31,898 nt of DNA, from the IMG/VR virus record IMGVR_UViG_3300033153_004969, positions 13,615 to 45,512 of that record; one strand, 5' to 3'. Below, in pieces: positions 1 to 8,898 of this stretch. The notes below the pieces were generated by a model. It did not search any database, was not told the origin of the DNA, and saw nothing but the letters and a program-made list of their open reading frames with translations. The first letter of the stretch is position 1; every line of letters starts with the position of its first letter. The DNA comes from a virus. Both the position numbers and the translations under genes were made by a program.

Positions 1-2
1 AA

Positions 3-509
3 TACAACCCAAAGAAGTACTGGAATCAAAGAGCTAACAACTGGAACATAGAGGCACCAATCTATTTCAGCAAGGCTGAAGCCAAGAGGGTTAAGAACGA
101 GATTAAAGACATGGGTGCCGAGAACGTTATAGACATCGGTTGTGGTAACGGGCAATGGTCAGAACACCTGCCAGACGACTACTACGGCATAGACATCTCA
201 GACAAGTTGGTAGACATCTGTAAGGCAAACTACCCAGACAAGAAGTTTGATAACAAGCGCATGGAAGACCTAACTGGTGATAAGAAATATGATGTAGCAT
301 TCTGTCACACAGTGTTCCTACACATACCAGAAAGCGGCATGAAGAAGGCAATCAAAGGACTCAAGGCTGTTGCTAACAAAGCAATCATCATAGAGCCAGA
401 GAACGCCAAGACAATCAACTACCAACACGGCCACGACTTCGAGAAGTGGTTTGACGTAGAGAAGAAGCTACCGATGAAAGATAGAACACTATATGTAGTA
501 AACCTATGA
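3..509 (+). CDS. Class I SAM-dependent methyltransferase, 5' end outside window
   Basis: The open frame runs in from the left edge, so the true start is outside the window; an internal ATG at 111 is unlikely to be the start because the upstream part (YNPKKYWNQRANNW) looks like the usual N-terminus of small methyltransferases. The glycine loop VIDIGCGNGQW is motif I of class I methyltransferases, followed by an acidic strand end (YYGIDIS) and a DVAFCHTVFLHI segment typical of motif IV. The protein should transfer a methyl group from S-adenosylmethionine; the substrate cannot be read from the sequence. The gene overlaps the next one by ATGA and lies at the head of sugar-handling genes, so a sugar or glycan O/N-methyltransferase is a reasonable guess. 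Confidence 0.8.
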   Translation, partial: YNPKKYWNQRANNWNIEAPIYFSKAEAKRVKNEIKDMGAENVIDIGCGNGQWSEHLPDDYYGIDISDKLVDICKANYPDKKFDNKRMEDLTGDKKYDVAFCHTVFLHIPESGMKKAIKGLKAVANKAIIIEPENAKTINYQHGHDFEKWFDVEKKLPMKDRTLYVVNL

Positions 510-1357
510 AGAAAACAGTAACAATTGGGATGTTGTCCTACAACAGACCGCTGTTCCTTGCCAACTCCATACCTCAGATATTCGAGAAGGCTGGATATGA
601 CTTTAAGTTCATCCTATGGGACAACAACTGTAACGATGAAACCAAGTTAGTAGAAACGGCACTAGCTGAGAAGCATGGATTTGAAGTGGTAATGAACTCA
701 GAGAACATAGGGTTGCAAGGGTTACCGAACCTAGTGAATCTGATGGACACTGACTACTATGTACTGGTAGAAGACGACATGATTTACTTCCCAGAGAACT
801 GGCTCAAAGACCTAGTAGTAGCATTTGAGACTACACCAGAACTAGAGGAAGGAGACTCTAAGAAAGATGCTGAGTGGGGAGTGCTGGCAACCATGTGTTA
901 CGTAGATGAGGTAAACAACGGTGGCATGTGGCCAGAGAGGTGGGGTAACGCAGTTGAATACAAGAAAGATGGAATACGCTACATCGGACACGTCAACGCT
1001 GCTGGAGGAGCTATGATAATGCGAACCGACCTTGCCAAGAAGTATATAACCACAGAGATGAGGTTCTTCACTAGAGGGATAGAGAGCTTCATTAAAAGGT
1101 TTGAAGAAAATGGTTACTTACTAGCTCATGTACATGACATCTGTATCTACCACGCAGCCAGTCCCTTCTACAACCAACTGTATAGAGAGCCCTGGGCAGC
1201 TAAGCAGGAGGGTGGAACCATAGAGGAGGGGTTCAAGGCGTTCGAGAAGATGGGTGACTTTAACTTCAAGGATAACGACTGGATACTCACCCTGCTAAAG
1301 AACGGACTATTTGAAGAATATGTAAAGAAACTTAAACCATTGGAGATAAAACTATGA
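506..1357 (+). CDS. GT-A fold glycosyltransferase (GT2-like)
   Basis: This 283-residue protein begins with a GT-A Rossmann-like strand (TVTIGMLSYNRPLFL) and has WDNNCND near residue 38 and the acidic metal/nucleotide-sugar motif VLVEDDMIYF, with EDD at residues 89-91. A later GHVNAAGGAMIMR segment fits the acceptor side of family 2-type transferases. It probably moves a sugar from a nucleotide donor to an acceptor in the cytoplasm; no membrane segment is seen. Start and stop are both coupled to neighbours by ATGA overlaps (506-509 and 1354-1357), so it is translated with the upstream methyltransferase and the downstream epimerase. Donor and acceptor are unknown. Confidence 0.85.
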   Translation: MKKTVTIGMLSYNRPLFLANSIPQIFEKAGYDFKFILWDNNCNDETKLVETALAEKHGFEVVMNSENIGLQGLPNLVNLMDTDYYVLVEDDMIYFPENWLKDLVVAFETTPELEEGDSKKDAEWGVLATMCYVDEVNNGGMWPERWGNAVEYKKDGIRYIGHVNAAGGAMIMRTDLAKKYITTEMRFFTRGIESFIKRFEENGYLLAHVHDICIYHAASPFYNQLYREPWAAKQEGGTIEEGFKAFEKMGDFNFKDNDWILTLLKNGLFEEYVKKLKPLEIKL

Positions 1358-2229
1358 AGTACAAAAGAGCATTGATTACAGGAGGAGAAGGATTTATAGG
1401 AATACATCTTAGTAAAAGGTTGCGCGAACTTGGGACTGATTCGATATGGATGGATACTAAAAGCAACAGGGACGTACGTGATGAACAAGAAGTTAAAGCA
1501 GCAATAGAATTGTTTAGTCCAGACATTATATTCTCACTAGCCTCTACTGCTGGCATTGACCGAGTAGCTGCTGACCCACAAGGAACCATTGAAACTAACA
1601 TCAATGGAGTCCAAAACCTCCTGAAGCACAAGGGGGGCGCAAAGCTGGTTCACTTCTCCACATCAGAGGCATACGGAGAGAGGGCCGACAGGAACAAAGA
1701 GACTGACGCTACTCACGTAGGAGCAGCAGGTAATCCACGTTGGACATACCAAGCCTCAAAGGTTTGTGCTGACCACCTAATACTAGCCTCAGATGACGAT
1801 GCTCTAGTAATCAGGCCATTCAACGTATTCGGAGACCACCAGGTAGGACACGGAGCCATAGCTGACTTTATAGACTGGGGGCTCAAGGGCGAAGGAATAA
1901 AGATATATGGAGAAGGAGACCAACTCAGAGCCTGGATATATATCGAAGATTTTCTAGACGCTGTACTGATGCTTGTAGAAAAGGATGCCAAGGGTATCTT
2001 CAACGTCGGCGACCCAAACAACCCCATAACCATTAAAGAGTTAGCGGAAGAGATTGCCAAAGAAACTGGTGGCGGTAGTGAACTCTACTACGAACCACTC
2101 AGAGAAGTGGACGTATTCTATCGTGTTCCAGACATCGCTAAGCTACAAGAGCTTACTGGATGGGAACCAACACGTTATTTCCTGGGAGCACTCAAGCAAG
2201 TAATTAATTTTAAGAGGCACAATGCCTAA
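1354..2229 (+). CDS. NAD-dependent NDP-sugar epimerase/dehydratase (extended SDR)
   Basis: The 291-residue product has the nucleotide-binding GGEGFIG motif at residues 10-16, the STS active-site strand at 102-104 and the catalytic YxxxK as YQASK (Tyr132, Lys136). VIRPFNVFGDHQ is the usual substrate-domain segment of this family. These are the marks of extended short-chain dehydrogenases acting on nucleotide sugars, such as UDP-glucose 4-epimerase or GDP/dTDP-hexose dehydratases; which reaction applies cannot be decided here. Length is slightly short for the family (about 310-340). It lies between two glycosyltransferases with 4- and 8-base overlaps, so it probably makes or converts the sugar donor they use. 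Confidence 0.9.
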   Translation: MKYKRALITGGEGFIGIHLSKRLRELGTDSIWMDTKSNRDVRDEQEVKAAIELFSPDIIFSLASTAGIDRVAADPQGTIETNINGVQNLLKHKGGAKLVHFSTSEAYGERADRNKETDATHVGAAGNPRWTYQASKVCADHLILASDDDALVIRPFNVFGDHQVGHGAIADFIDWGLKGEGIKIYGEGDQLRAWIYIEDFLDAVLMLVEKDAKGIFNVGDPNNPITIKELAEEIAKETGGGSELYYEPLREVDVFYRVPDIAKLQELTGWEPTRYFLGALKQVINFKRHNA

Positions 2230-2986
2230 AGTATCAGTAGTAATGCCAACGTATAACCGAGGTTATTGTTTAGCTGAGTCTATCCAGTCAATCCTTGACC
2301 AGACGTTTGAGGACTGGGAACTAATCATCGTTGACGATGGCTCTACAGATGACACAGAAGGCGTTGTAAGGGCCTTTAAGGACAAGAGAATCATATACAA
2401 GAAGCTAGACCATACGGGCCATATAGGGGCTGTGAGGAACGCTGGCAACGCACTAGCTAAGGCAGACATTATTGTGGTTCAGGATTCAGATGATATGTCC
2501 CACCCAAACAGACTAGGGGTAATTCTAAATCACTTTAAAGATAACGACGCAGATGTTGTGTATCACGCACTTACACAAGATTTCAATGGCAAAAAGACAC
2601 CAGTGGAAGCTATGGATTACGACCGAAAGAAGATACTCTTTGAGCAATACCTGCCAGGGCAGTGTGCCTACAAGAAGTCTCTATGGGAGAAGTATCCTTA
2701 CGATGAAGAAACCCTGGTGCTAGACGATATGATTCTACACACCCACTTCTCACTGAACAACGCTAAGTATGGATGTATAAAGGAATCTCTCTACAGCTAC
2801 AACGTTAAAGGAGATTCAATCAATAGATTCGGACAACTCGGAGACCAATTTGAAAAAGATATGTGGAAGTTCCTAGAGATGCTGTACAAGACGTATGGAA
2901 TCATAATGGAATACACACTAGACAAAAAAGATAAAGAAGGCAACGTAATTAACAGAAAGGTTCTAGTATGGAAAACAAAACCCTAG
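2222..2986 (+). CDS. Family 2 glycosyltransferase
   Basis: This is a textbook GT2 N-terminal domain: VSVVMPTYNRGYCLAESIQS, then LIIVDDGSTDDTE with the DDGS nucleotide-binding motif at residues 38-41, and VVQDSDDMSHPNR carrying the DxD-type metal motif at about 88-91. At 254 residues it is a single catalytic domain without membrane anchors. It should transfer a sugar from a nucleotide donor with inversion. It overlaps the epimerase upstream by 8 bases and the UDP-GlcNAc 2-epimerase downstream by 19 bases. The acceptor could be a virion protein, phage DNA or a host surface glycan; nothing in the protein decides this. Confidence 0.92.
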   Translation: MPKVSVVMPTYNRGYCLAESIQSILDQTFEDWELIIVDDGSTDDTEGVVRAFKDKRIIYKKLDHTGHIGAVRNAGNALAKADIIVVQDSDDMSHPNRLGVILNHFKDNDADVVYHALTQDFNGKKTPVEAMDYDRKKILFEQYLPGQCAYKKSLWEKYPYDEETLVLDDMILHTHFSLNNAKYGCIKESLYSYNVKGDSINRFGQLGDQFEKDMWKFLEMLYKTYGIIMEYTLDKKDKEGNVINRKVLVWKTKP

Positions 2987-3957
2987 CAATTATTGGTACC
3001 AGACCACAGTACCTAAAAATCTCACGCAAGTGGGCTGATGTTGTGGTTGATACTGGACAACACTACGACAAAGAGATGACCAATGACAGCCCTAAGATTG
3101 ACTACAACCTAAATACAACAGACCTCGGTGAAATGGTTAGCCAGTCCATAAGCATCATTGAACAAGAGAAGCCAAATATAGTGCTAGTGGTAGGAGATAC
3201 CAAGTCTACATACGCAGGTGCAATGGCAGCTAAGTACTGTGGTAAGTTCCTAATCCATTTAGAGGCTGGTATGCGCGTAGATGAAGACACCCAAGAGAAT
3301 AGAATCAGAATGGCAGTAGACAGACTATCTGACTGCTGGCTATGTACTAATGACCAATGTAAATACAATCTAGAGGATGAAGGGTTCATAAACAACATAG
3401 TTATTGTGGGAGACCCAGCATTTGATGCTCTCAGGATGACCACACCGCATGAAGGCAAGGAGTGGGAGAACACAGAGGAAGAACCATACAACCTGTTAAC
3501 CCTACATAGGGCAGAACTGGTAGATGACTTCAAGAAGTTCCAGGGAGTGCTAGACGCTCTAGGAGAGACCAAGAAGAACTTTATCTGGCCAATCCATCCA
3601 CGCATCAGACAGGAAGAGGTCAAGATACCAAAGAACATCAAACTAATAGACCCAACAGACCATAAGGGATTGTTACGACTGATGAACCACGCTGAGATGG
3701 TGGTCACTGATAGTGGTGGAGTCCAGAGAGAAGCTTACTGGCTAGTGAAACCAGTAATCATTATCAGAGAACATACAGAGCATCTTGAGATTATTGAAAG
3801 AAACTGTGGGGTCCTAACTGGATTTGATAAGAAACAAATTACCAAAGCTATATTAACCTTTAAGAGTGCTGGAGTACCAGAGCTCCCAATAACACAAACT
3901 CATGAAAGAATCGAAGCAACAATCGAAGACATTGAAGGGCTACCTGATACATGTTAA
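2968..3957 (+). CDS. wecB: UDP-N-acetylglucosamine 2-epimerase (WecB/MnaA family)
   Basis: The family converts UDP-GlcNAc to UDP-ManNAc in the cytoplasm. The sequence has the N-terminal IIGTRPQYLK strand-loop, DTGQHYDKEM, VVGDTKSTYAGA (Asp77), FLIHLEAGMR (Glu99), Glu110 in TQENR, LTLHRAE (His180) and the nucleotide-binding VTDSGGVQREAYW. These line up with the catalytic Asp/Glu/Glu/His set known for Escherichia coli WecB, so it looks active. It is 329 residues, shorter than the usual roughly 370, and the normal HRREN motif reads HRAEL. It overlaps the upstream glycosyltransferase by 19 bases and the downstream one by 56. It implies a ManNAc-type donor for the cassette. Confidence 0.9.
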   Translation: MENKTLAIIGTRPQYLKISRKWADVVVDTGQHYDKEMTNDSPKIDYNLNTTDLGEMVSQSISIIEQEKPNIVLVVGDTKSTYAGAMAAKYCGKFLIHLEAGMRVDEDTQENRIRMAVDRLSDCWLCTNDQCKYNLEDEGFINNIVIVGDPAFDALRMTTPHEGKEWENTEEEPYNLLTLHRAELVDDFKKFQGVLDALGETKKNFIWPIHPRIRQEEVKIPKNIKLIDPTDHKGLLRLMNHAEMVVTDSGGVQREAYWLVKPVIIIREHTEHLEIIERNCGVLTGFDKKQITKAILTFKSAGVPELPITQTHERIEATIEDIEGLPDTC

Positions 3958-5113
3958 TGACGGTGTAACCTACCACAGACATATAGCCCCAATTAAAGCC
4001 ATGGAAGGCTGGAAGTTTGAATACCCATTTTTTGATGGTGGTAGAACGGATATGAACGAACAAGAAGATGAGGAGATGCACACTCAAATCAAGAAGAGTG
4101 ACATCCTTGTTACCCAGAGAAATGATATAGACAGATACATAGCGGCTAGTCAGCTGATTCAAGCTGGATACAAGATACCTTGGGTATATGACACTGATGA
4201 TGACGTACACGCTGTCAGACCAAGTAACCCAGGGTTCAGGAGCTATGGGGTGAACTCACAGCACAAGAAGTGGGCAATCATGGCCATTGAGAGAGCTTTT
4301 GCCCTTACTGTTAGCACAGAGCCACTAAAGAAGGTGTATAAAGACCTCAACAAAAGGATTTACGTCTTGCCAAACGGTGTAGACCTAGCCAGGTGGGACC
4401 AACACCCTAGAGGCGAGAAGCCTAAAGACGAGATTAGACTCGGCATGCTGGTGTCAGCAGGACATTGGGAGAACATCAGGATGATAGAAGATGTCTTGAA
4501 AGAGATTCTAAAAGCATATCCAAATGTAATACTCTACACATATCTAGGCTATAAAACTGTCTACATGAAGGGTACCCCAAAGGACCAGATTAAATGGACC
4601 AAATGGGCATCAGCAGAAGACTGGCCAAAGATGTGTAAGGGATTGGCATTAGATATAGGGCTGGCTCCATTAGTAGAAAATGGTTTCAATATAAGCAAAT
4701 CTAATCTGCGCTGGCTAGAGAACACAGCCCAAGGGATACCAACCGTGGCATCAGATGTAGTCCCGTATAGGACAGCTAACGATGACGCTATCATGCTATG
4801 TAGAACGGAAACAGAGTGGTTTGATGCTATTAGCAAGCTAATAGAAGACGAAGAACTGCGCAGAACAGTGGCAGAGAACGCCAGGAAACAGGTAGAGAAA
4901 GAGTTTACCACTAAGGTGGTAGCCAAGAAGTATAATAAAGTATATAGAGAGATAATTAAAGACTTTAAGGAAATATATGGAGAACCCCACAGGGACGACA
5001 ACTACAGGGGAGTCAGCATCAAACGCATCGAGGATACTATCAAGTCCCGCGCAAAGGACATCCACGAAGGAAACGTCGGAAAGAGGAAGCGAAGCCCAGC
5101 AGTTTCCAAATAG
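3902..5113 (+). CDS. GT-B fold glycosyltransferase (GT4-like)
   Basis: The 403-residue protein has a GT-B layout. The N-terminal half includes YLIHVNDGVTYHRH and a WVYDTDDDVHA segment at about residues 94-103. The linker and C-terminal nucleotide-sugar domain start near LPNGVDLARW at 156-165 and contain DIGLAPLVENGFN followed by KSNLRWLENTAQGIPTVASD (about 266-285), the usual donor-binding block of family 4 enzymes. The start overlaps the 2-epimerase by 56 bases; the next in-frame Met is at residue 34 and would cut off the first strand, so 3902 is preferred although no good ribosome site precedes it. It closes the sugar cassette. Confidence 0.85.
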   Translation: MKESKQQSKTLKGYLIHVNDGVTYHRHIAPIKAMEGWKFEYPFFDGGRTDMNEQEDEEMHTQIKKSDILVTQRNDIDRYIAASQLIQAGYKIPWVYDTDDDVHAVRPSNPGFRSYGVNSQHKKWAIMAIERAFALTVSTEPLKKVYKDLNKRIYVLPNGVDLARWDQHPRGEKPKDEIRLGMLVSAGHWENIRMIEDVLKEILKAYPNVILYTYLGYKTVYMKGTPKDQIKWTKWASAEDWPKMCKGLALDIGLAPLVENGFNISKSNLRWLENTAQGIPTVASDVVPYRTANDDAIMLCRTETEWFDAISKLIEDEELRRTVAENARKQVEKEFTTKVVAKKYNKVYREIIKDFKEIYGEPHRDDNYRGVSIKRIEDTIKSRAKDIHEGNVGKRKRSPAVSK

Positions 5114-5132
5114 GGAGGGGATAGAACCGCCA

Positions 5133-5627
5133 ATGACTGAATATGAGCACTACGAGGGTAGTCCTTATTCTGTTACCTTCTTTGAGCTAGATGGTTATAG
5201 GATGGGTGATAGCAAGGAGTTCGACCAGTGGTATGTCAAAGCAGAGTCTATCGAGAGGTGGGCTAGAAGCCAGATAAAGACCAGGGGGCTAGAGGATAAG
5301 CTAGAAGTCTATGATTACCTGATACAGGAGACGGCAGACAAGCTCGGACTCTCACAGCACACCAACAAGCTAATGCTGCTAGACAGTATCTATAACCATA
5401 CCCAAAAGGATGTTAAACCTGATACGCGTGCTAAAATTAGAAGAGTAAGGGAGAAGCTGTCTAACGAGCACGAACAGAGCAAACAACGGCTGAAGACACG
5501 TCTGACCAATGAACAGAAAAAGACTGAAGAAGCTCTCTCACTAGCATTAAAAGATATTAGAAAGTTAAAGAGAGAGAAAAACGATGGGTTACGGAGTAGA
5601 CGAAAACCAGGCAGCAAAAAGTCTTGA
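5133..5627 (+). CDS. Hypothetical phage protein with coiled-coil, basic C-terminus
   Basis: The start at 5133 is chosen because GGGAGGGG at 5113-5120 is an ideal ribosome site, 19 bases after the previous stop; the open frame extends further upstream only inside the glycosyltransferase gene. The 164-residue product has a mixed N-terminal part (SPYSVTFFELDGYRMG) and, from about residue 95, a long charged helix rich in K, E and R that is likely a coiled coil, ending in RSRRKPGSKKS. No family is recognised. It overlaps the next gene by 44 bases and sits between the sugar cassette and the tail fibre, so a small virion or assembly role is possible. Confidence 0.7.
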   Translation: MTEYEHYEGSPYSVTFFELDGYRMGDSKEFDQWYVKAESIERWARSQIKTRGLEDKLEVYDYLIQETADKLGLSQHTNKLMLLDSIYNHTQKDVKPDTRAKIRRVREKLSNEHEQSKQRLKTRLTNEQKKTEEALSLALKDIRKLKREKNDGLRSRRKPGSKKS

Positions 5628-5952
5628 AGAACAGTTCGACTGGCAATTAGACCATAGCGTATCACCACCCAGATGGGTGGGGGGTATTGCAGGCCTAAAC
5701 ACCTCTGGTGCTTATGTAGCTATTACATCAACCACAATAGGCTCTGATGAGGCTCTAGACGTCAATAGTGTCTACGGCTTTTCAATTCCTATATATGACT
5801 ATCTGGCATTAACCTACGTTGCAGCTGGTAACGGTACTGGCGAAGTAGAAACAGTTGTGTATAAAGATGGTGGAGCGGGTGGCTCTACTGTAGCGACTCT
5901 TACTATTGCCTACAACTCAGACGACGAAATATCATCAGTAACTAAAACCTAG
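5584..5952 (+). CDS. Small beta-rich phage structural protein
   Basis: The 122-residue protein is rich in G, T, V and S with short beta-like strands; the end (GEVETVVYKDGGAGG then VATLTIAYNSDDEISSVTKT) resembles small proteins that often precede fibre genes in phage genomes, from memory rather than a search. The purine-rich AAAGAGAGAAAAACG before the ATG is a modest ribosome site, and the start lies within the end of the upstream gene. Its stop is directly followed by the ribosome site of the large fibre gene. No catalytic motif is seen. A role as fibre base or decoration protein is inferred from context. Confidence 0.7.
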   Translation: MGYGVDENQAAKSLEEQFDWQLDHSVSPPRWVGGIAGLNTSGAYVAITSTTIGSDEALDVNSVYGFSIPIYDYLALTYVAAGNGTGEVETVVYKDGGAGGSTVATLTIAYNSDDEISSVTKT

Positions 5953-5960
5953 GGGGCAAG

Positions 5961-8897
5961 ATTCCATTTAAATTCAACCCTTTTACAGTGAATCTGGACA
6001 AGGTAATAGATGATACTACCTTTAATTTTTACAATGGTGCTTTTCAGGAACATTTTAATGCTTTAGCCACCTCTAACGGCACAGTGATAACAATGACCCT
6101 TACAAACTCTGCTGGTGGAGATTACATGACTGAGCAGTGGTCTAGTGGCAACCGCAAGTTTGATGTTAGTGGTGGTGGTGCAACTATCGTACTTGAAGTT
6201 GGAACAGACACGGTTCCCAAGATGAACTACGTCTATAGGTTAGAGTCAGACAATATTTTAACTAGTAGTATATCAGGCTTCCCAACGGGTGTAGAACATA
6301 TTAAAATCTCATCTTTTTATGTCCAAAGCGCTACAGCGGTAGATACAGACGGTCCGCTAATCACTCACAACTGGAATGATGGACTGCAAGGTGACAATGG
6401 CCAAGGGCACATGGCTCACATGGCAGAGCGCATCCGTAGAGATGGAGCTTATTACTTCTCAGGACTAGGTCCTAACGGAACAGACCAAGCACCAGTTCAA
6501 TCGTATTTTGACTATGTAAGTGGAAGTGAGTCATACTTCAAAATGACATCTGGTGTTATTTATCAGATGCACGAACACACAATCTCAGCATTTGACTCAA
6601 GCCAAGCTGGAGACCATTTACAGGTTATTAACTGGTTTGGAGATTTCTTTCACGAAGTCAGCGACTTAACAGATATTGTAGACGATTCTACTGGCACGGG
6701 ATTGGCTAATAAATACTTCAACCTATTCTTCTTTGCAGTAGGCAACAAGGGTGGAACTCACTCACCTATGATGTGTCAGGTTCCAAATGGTAGCTATTCA
6801 ACTCAAACCGCTGCCGAGAATGATGTTGATGGTTATGATAATCTAGCGATGCCTAGAGAATTCGCATTAGATTCATCTACTGGAGTGCCAATTTGTAGAA
6901 TGACTTTAAGGTGGTCTGGTGCAAACCTCACACACATCTCTACAACTGACCTTAGAAGCGATGGTATTACAGCGGGTGGAGGAGGGACTGGCTCATTAGT
7001 TGAGTTCCCTGACAACCAATTTACAATATTTGATGACGGTGACGTAAGTAGGATTGCTACCTTTCAGGCCTCAGGTATTACTACTGGGAACACAAGAGAA
7101 TACACCTTCCCAGATGCAGACGGCATCCTTGCCTTAACCTCACAATCAGACGGAACAATAGACCATGGAGCGGACTTAGCAGGACTTACAGATGACGACC
7201 ACTCTGGTTATCTTTGGTTGGCTGGTAGAGCAGGTGGACAAGTAGCATACGGTGGTGTTAATGCTGGAGATGACTTAACTTTACACTCTGGGACTGCCGA
7301 CTCTAAAGACTTTATCGGTATATATGGTGGTGCTGGGTTGCTACTAAACGTAACCACTGGAGAACAGGTTACATTTGTTGAAAACGATACTGGATTTGCA
7401 AACTACAATAGAACTCTCGTTACAGTATCAACAGATGCCACAGACTCTAATTGGTGGAATTTTGCTGGAGACTCAGTAACTACTGGAACCGTTCTTAGGA
7501 TGGATGCATCTGCATTAACTGGTGCTGGTAAATACATAGACCTAGATGGTGATTTTTATGTTCAAGACGGAGGCGATGTCACTCAACAGGGAGACTTATA
7601 CTTAGCTGGTTCTAATAAAGAACTAAGATTCTACGAAGGTGCTAACTACGTAGGCTTTGAAGCACCTGCTTTAGCCGCTGACCAGATATGGGTGTTACCT
7701 AATGCAGATGGAGGAGCTAGTGAGTTCTTACAAACAGATGGTGGTGGTAACTTAACTTGGGCTGCTGGTGGAGGTGGAGGTGGAACTGACTGGGACATTA
7801 CAGCCGACGCAGGTGGAAGTTCGACCATAACTGATGAAGATATTTTAGATATTACTGGTGGAACAGGTATTGATACTACGCTTAGTGGTGCTGGCCCATA
7901 CCTTGTAACACTTGATTTCGATAGTACAGAAATAGGCACAACTACTTGGGGTAGTGGTTCTGATATCGATTGGACATTTAATGTCGGAGCAGTTACAACC
8001 GACCCATTGATAGAATTTATAGACGGTGGTGCAGACTCGATAGCAAGAATAACAGCAGACGACATAAGGTTGGCTTCCTCTGACATTACTATTGGTCAGC
8101 ACGCTGGAGTAAATCCCACAGTTAATATACCTTCTCGCTACTTCACCATAAAAAACGGTTCACAGGGCACAGCGCAGGAATTTAGAATGTACGATGGTGA
8201 TTATTTTGTTGGGTTCAAAGCCCATACAGGTATACCAGGACTCGTTGCTGATGTCATGTGGGAGCTACCAAAAGTAGATGGTTCCGATGGACAAGTGTTA
8301 ACAACGGATGGCTCAGAAATTTTGAGTTTTGAAGATACTGTAGACACATATTCCAAACGAGTAAAATGTCAGGTTATATCCTATGGTGCAGCCACATTAG
8401 AACCCACTGCTGGTAGACATACACTTGCAACAACACCCGCAACCCCAGCTATTGTTGGTGGACCAATCATTCCATACACTGGGATGGAAAAGGGCGACCA
8501 AGTTGTAGTAACTGCAACGCTCCCAGACACATATGTAACTGGAAGTGCAATAGTTCTTAGAATAGTATTCGGTGCTACTGTAGCTTCTGGCACAGCATCA
8601 ATTACACTAGATGGACACACACTGGGTACTGACCTGGTTGCTGGTAATGATGTAGACGCTAATATGGCATATCACGCTAACGATGCAGCAGTATCGCTAA
8701 CAGTTACAGCTGCAAATACTAACAAATTTTTGGTTAATTCAGCATTTGAAGTAACAGACGGTAGTGGTGAGCTAGATGATGGAACAGACCCAAATATTGA
8801 CCTTGTTGCTGGAGACGTAGTTTGGACAACTTTTGCTAGGTCTGATTCAGAAGCTGAACTATTAAGAATCTATTCTGTAGAATTTGCGTGGGACTAA
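5961..8897 (+). CDS. Large tail fibre / receptor-binding protein, probable ATT start
   Basis: Long low-complexity beta protein rich in G, D, T and S, as in phage fibres. Modules recur: RFYEGANYVGFEAP...WVLPNADG (about 7627-7710) and RMYDGDYFVGFKA...WELPKVDG (about 8184-8283), each followed by a 'TDG' segment, plus poly-Gly linkers near 7770. The conventional start would be GTG at 5988 (969 residues), but it has no ribosome site. The frame is open upstream and encodes IPFKFNPFTVNLD, a sequence I associate with the N-terminus of such fibres (usually MPFKFNPFTG), and AGGGGG at 5951-5956 is placed for ATT at 5961. I therefore extend it to 5961 (978 residues). The C-terminus ends in a beta-sandwich-like region likely to contact the receptor. 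Confidence 0.8.
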   Translation: MPFKFNPFTVNLDKVIDDTTFNFYNGAFQEHFNALATSNGTVITMTLTNSAGGDYMTEQWSSGNRKFDVSGGGATIVLEVGTDTVPKMNYVYRLESDNILTSSISGFPTGVEHIKISSFYVQSATAVDTDGPLITHNWNDGLQGDNGQGHMAHMAERIRRDGAYYFSGLGPNGTDQAPVQSYFDYVSGSESYFKMTSGVIYQMHEHTISAFDSSQAGDHLQVINWFGDFFHEVSDLTDIVDDSTGTGLANKYFNLFFFAVGNKGGTHSPMMCQVPNGSYSTQTAAENDVDGYDNLAMPREFALDSSTGVPICRMTLRWSGANLTHISTTDLRSDGITAGGGGTGSLVEFPDNQFTIFDDGDVSRIATFQASGITTGNTREYTFPDADGILALTSQSDGTIDHGADLAGLTDDDHSGYLWLAGRAGGQVAYGGVNAGDDLTLHSGTADSKDFIGIYGGAGLLLNVTTGEQVTFVENDTGFANYNRTLVTVSTDATDSNWWNFAGDSVTTGTVLRMDASALTGAGKYIDLDGDFYVQDGGDVTQQGDLYLAGSNKELRFYEGANYVGFEAPALAADQIWVLPNADGGASEFLQTDGGGNLTWAAGGGGGGTDWDITADAGGSSTITDEDILDITGGTGIDTTLSGAGPYLVTLDFDSTEIGTTTWGSGSDIDWTFNVGAVTTDPLIEFIDGGADSIARITADDIRLASSDITIGQHAGVNPTVNIPSRYFTIKNGSQGTAQEFRMYDGDYFVGFKAHTGIPGLVADVMWELPKVDGSDGQVLTTDGSEILSFEDTVDTYSKRVKCQVISYGAATLEPTAGRHTLATTPATPAIVGGPIIPYTGMEKGDQVVVTATLPDTYVTGSAIVLRIVFGATVASGTASITLDGHTLGTDLVAGNDVDANMAYHANDAAVSLTVTAANTNKFLVNSAFEVTDGSGELDDGTDPNIDLVAGDVVWTTFARSDSEAELLRIYSVEFAWD

Positions 8898-8898
8898 T

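Noticed and set aside
3102-3707. 201-residue minus-strand open frame
   Set aside because: It lies wholly inside the UDP-GlcNAc 2-epimerase gene, has no ribosome site and reads as low-complexity S/T/L, typical of a shadow frame.
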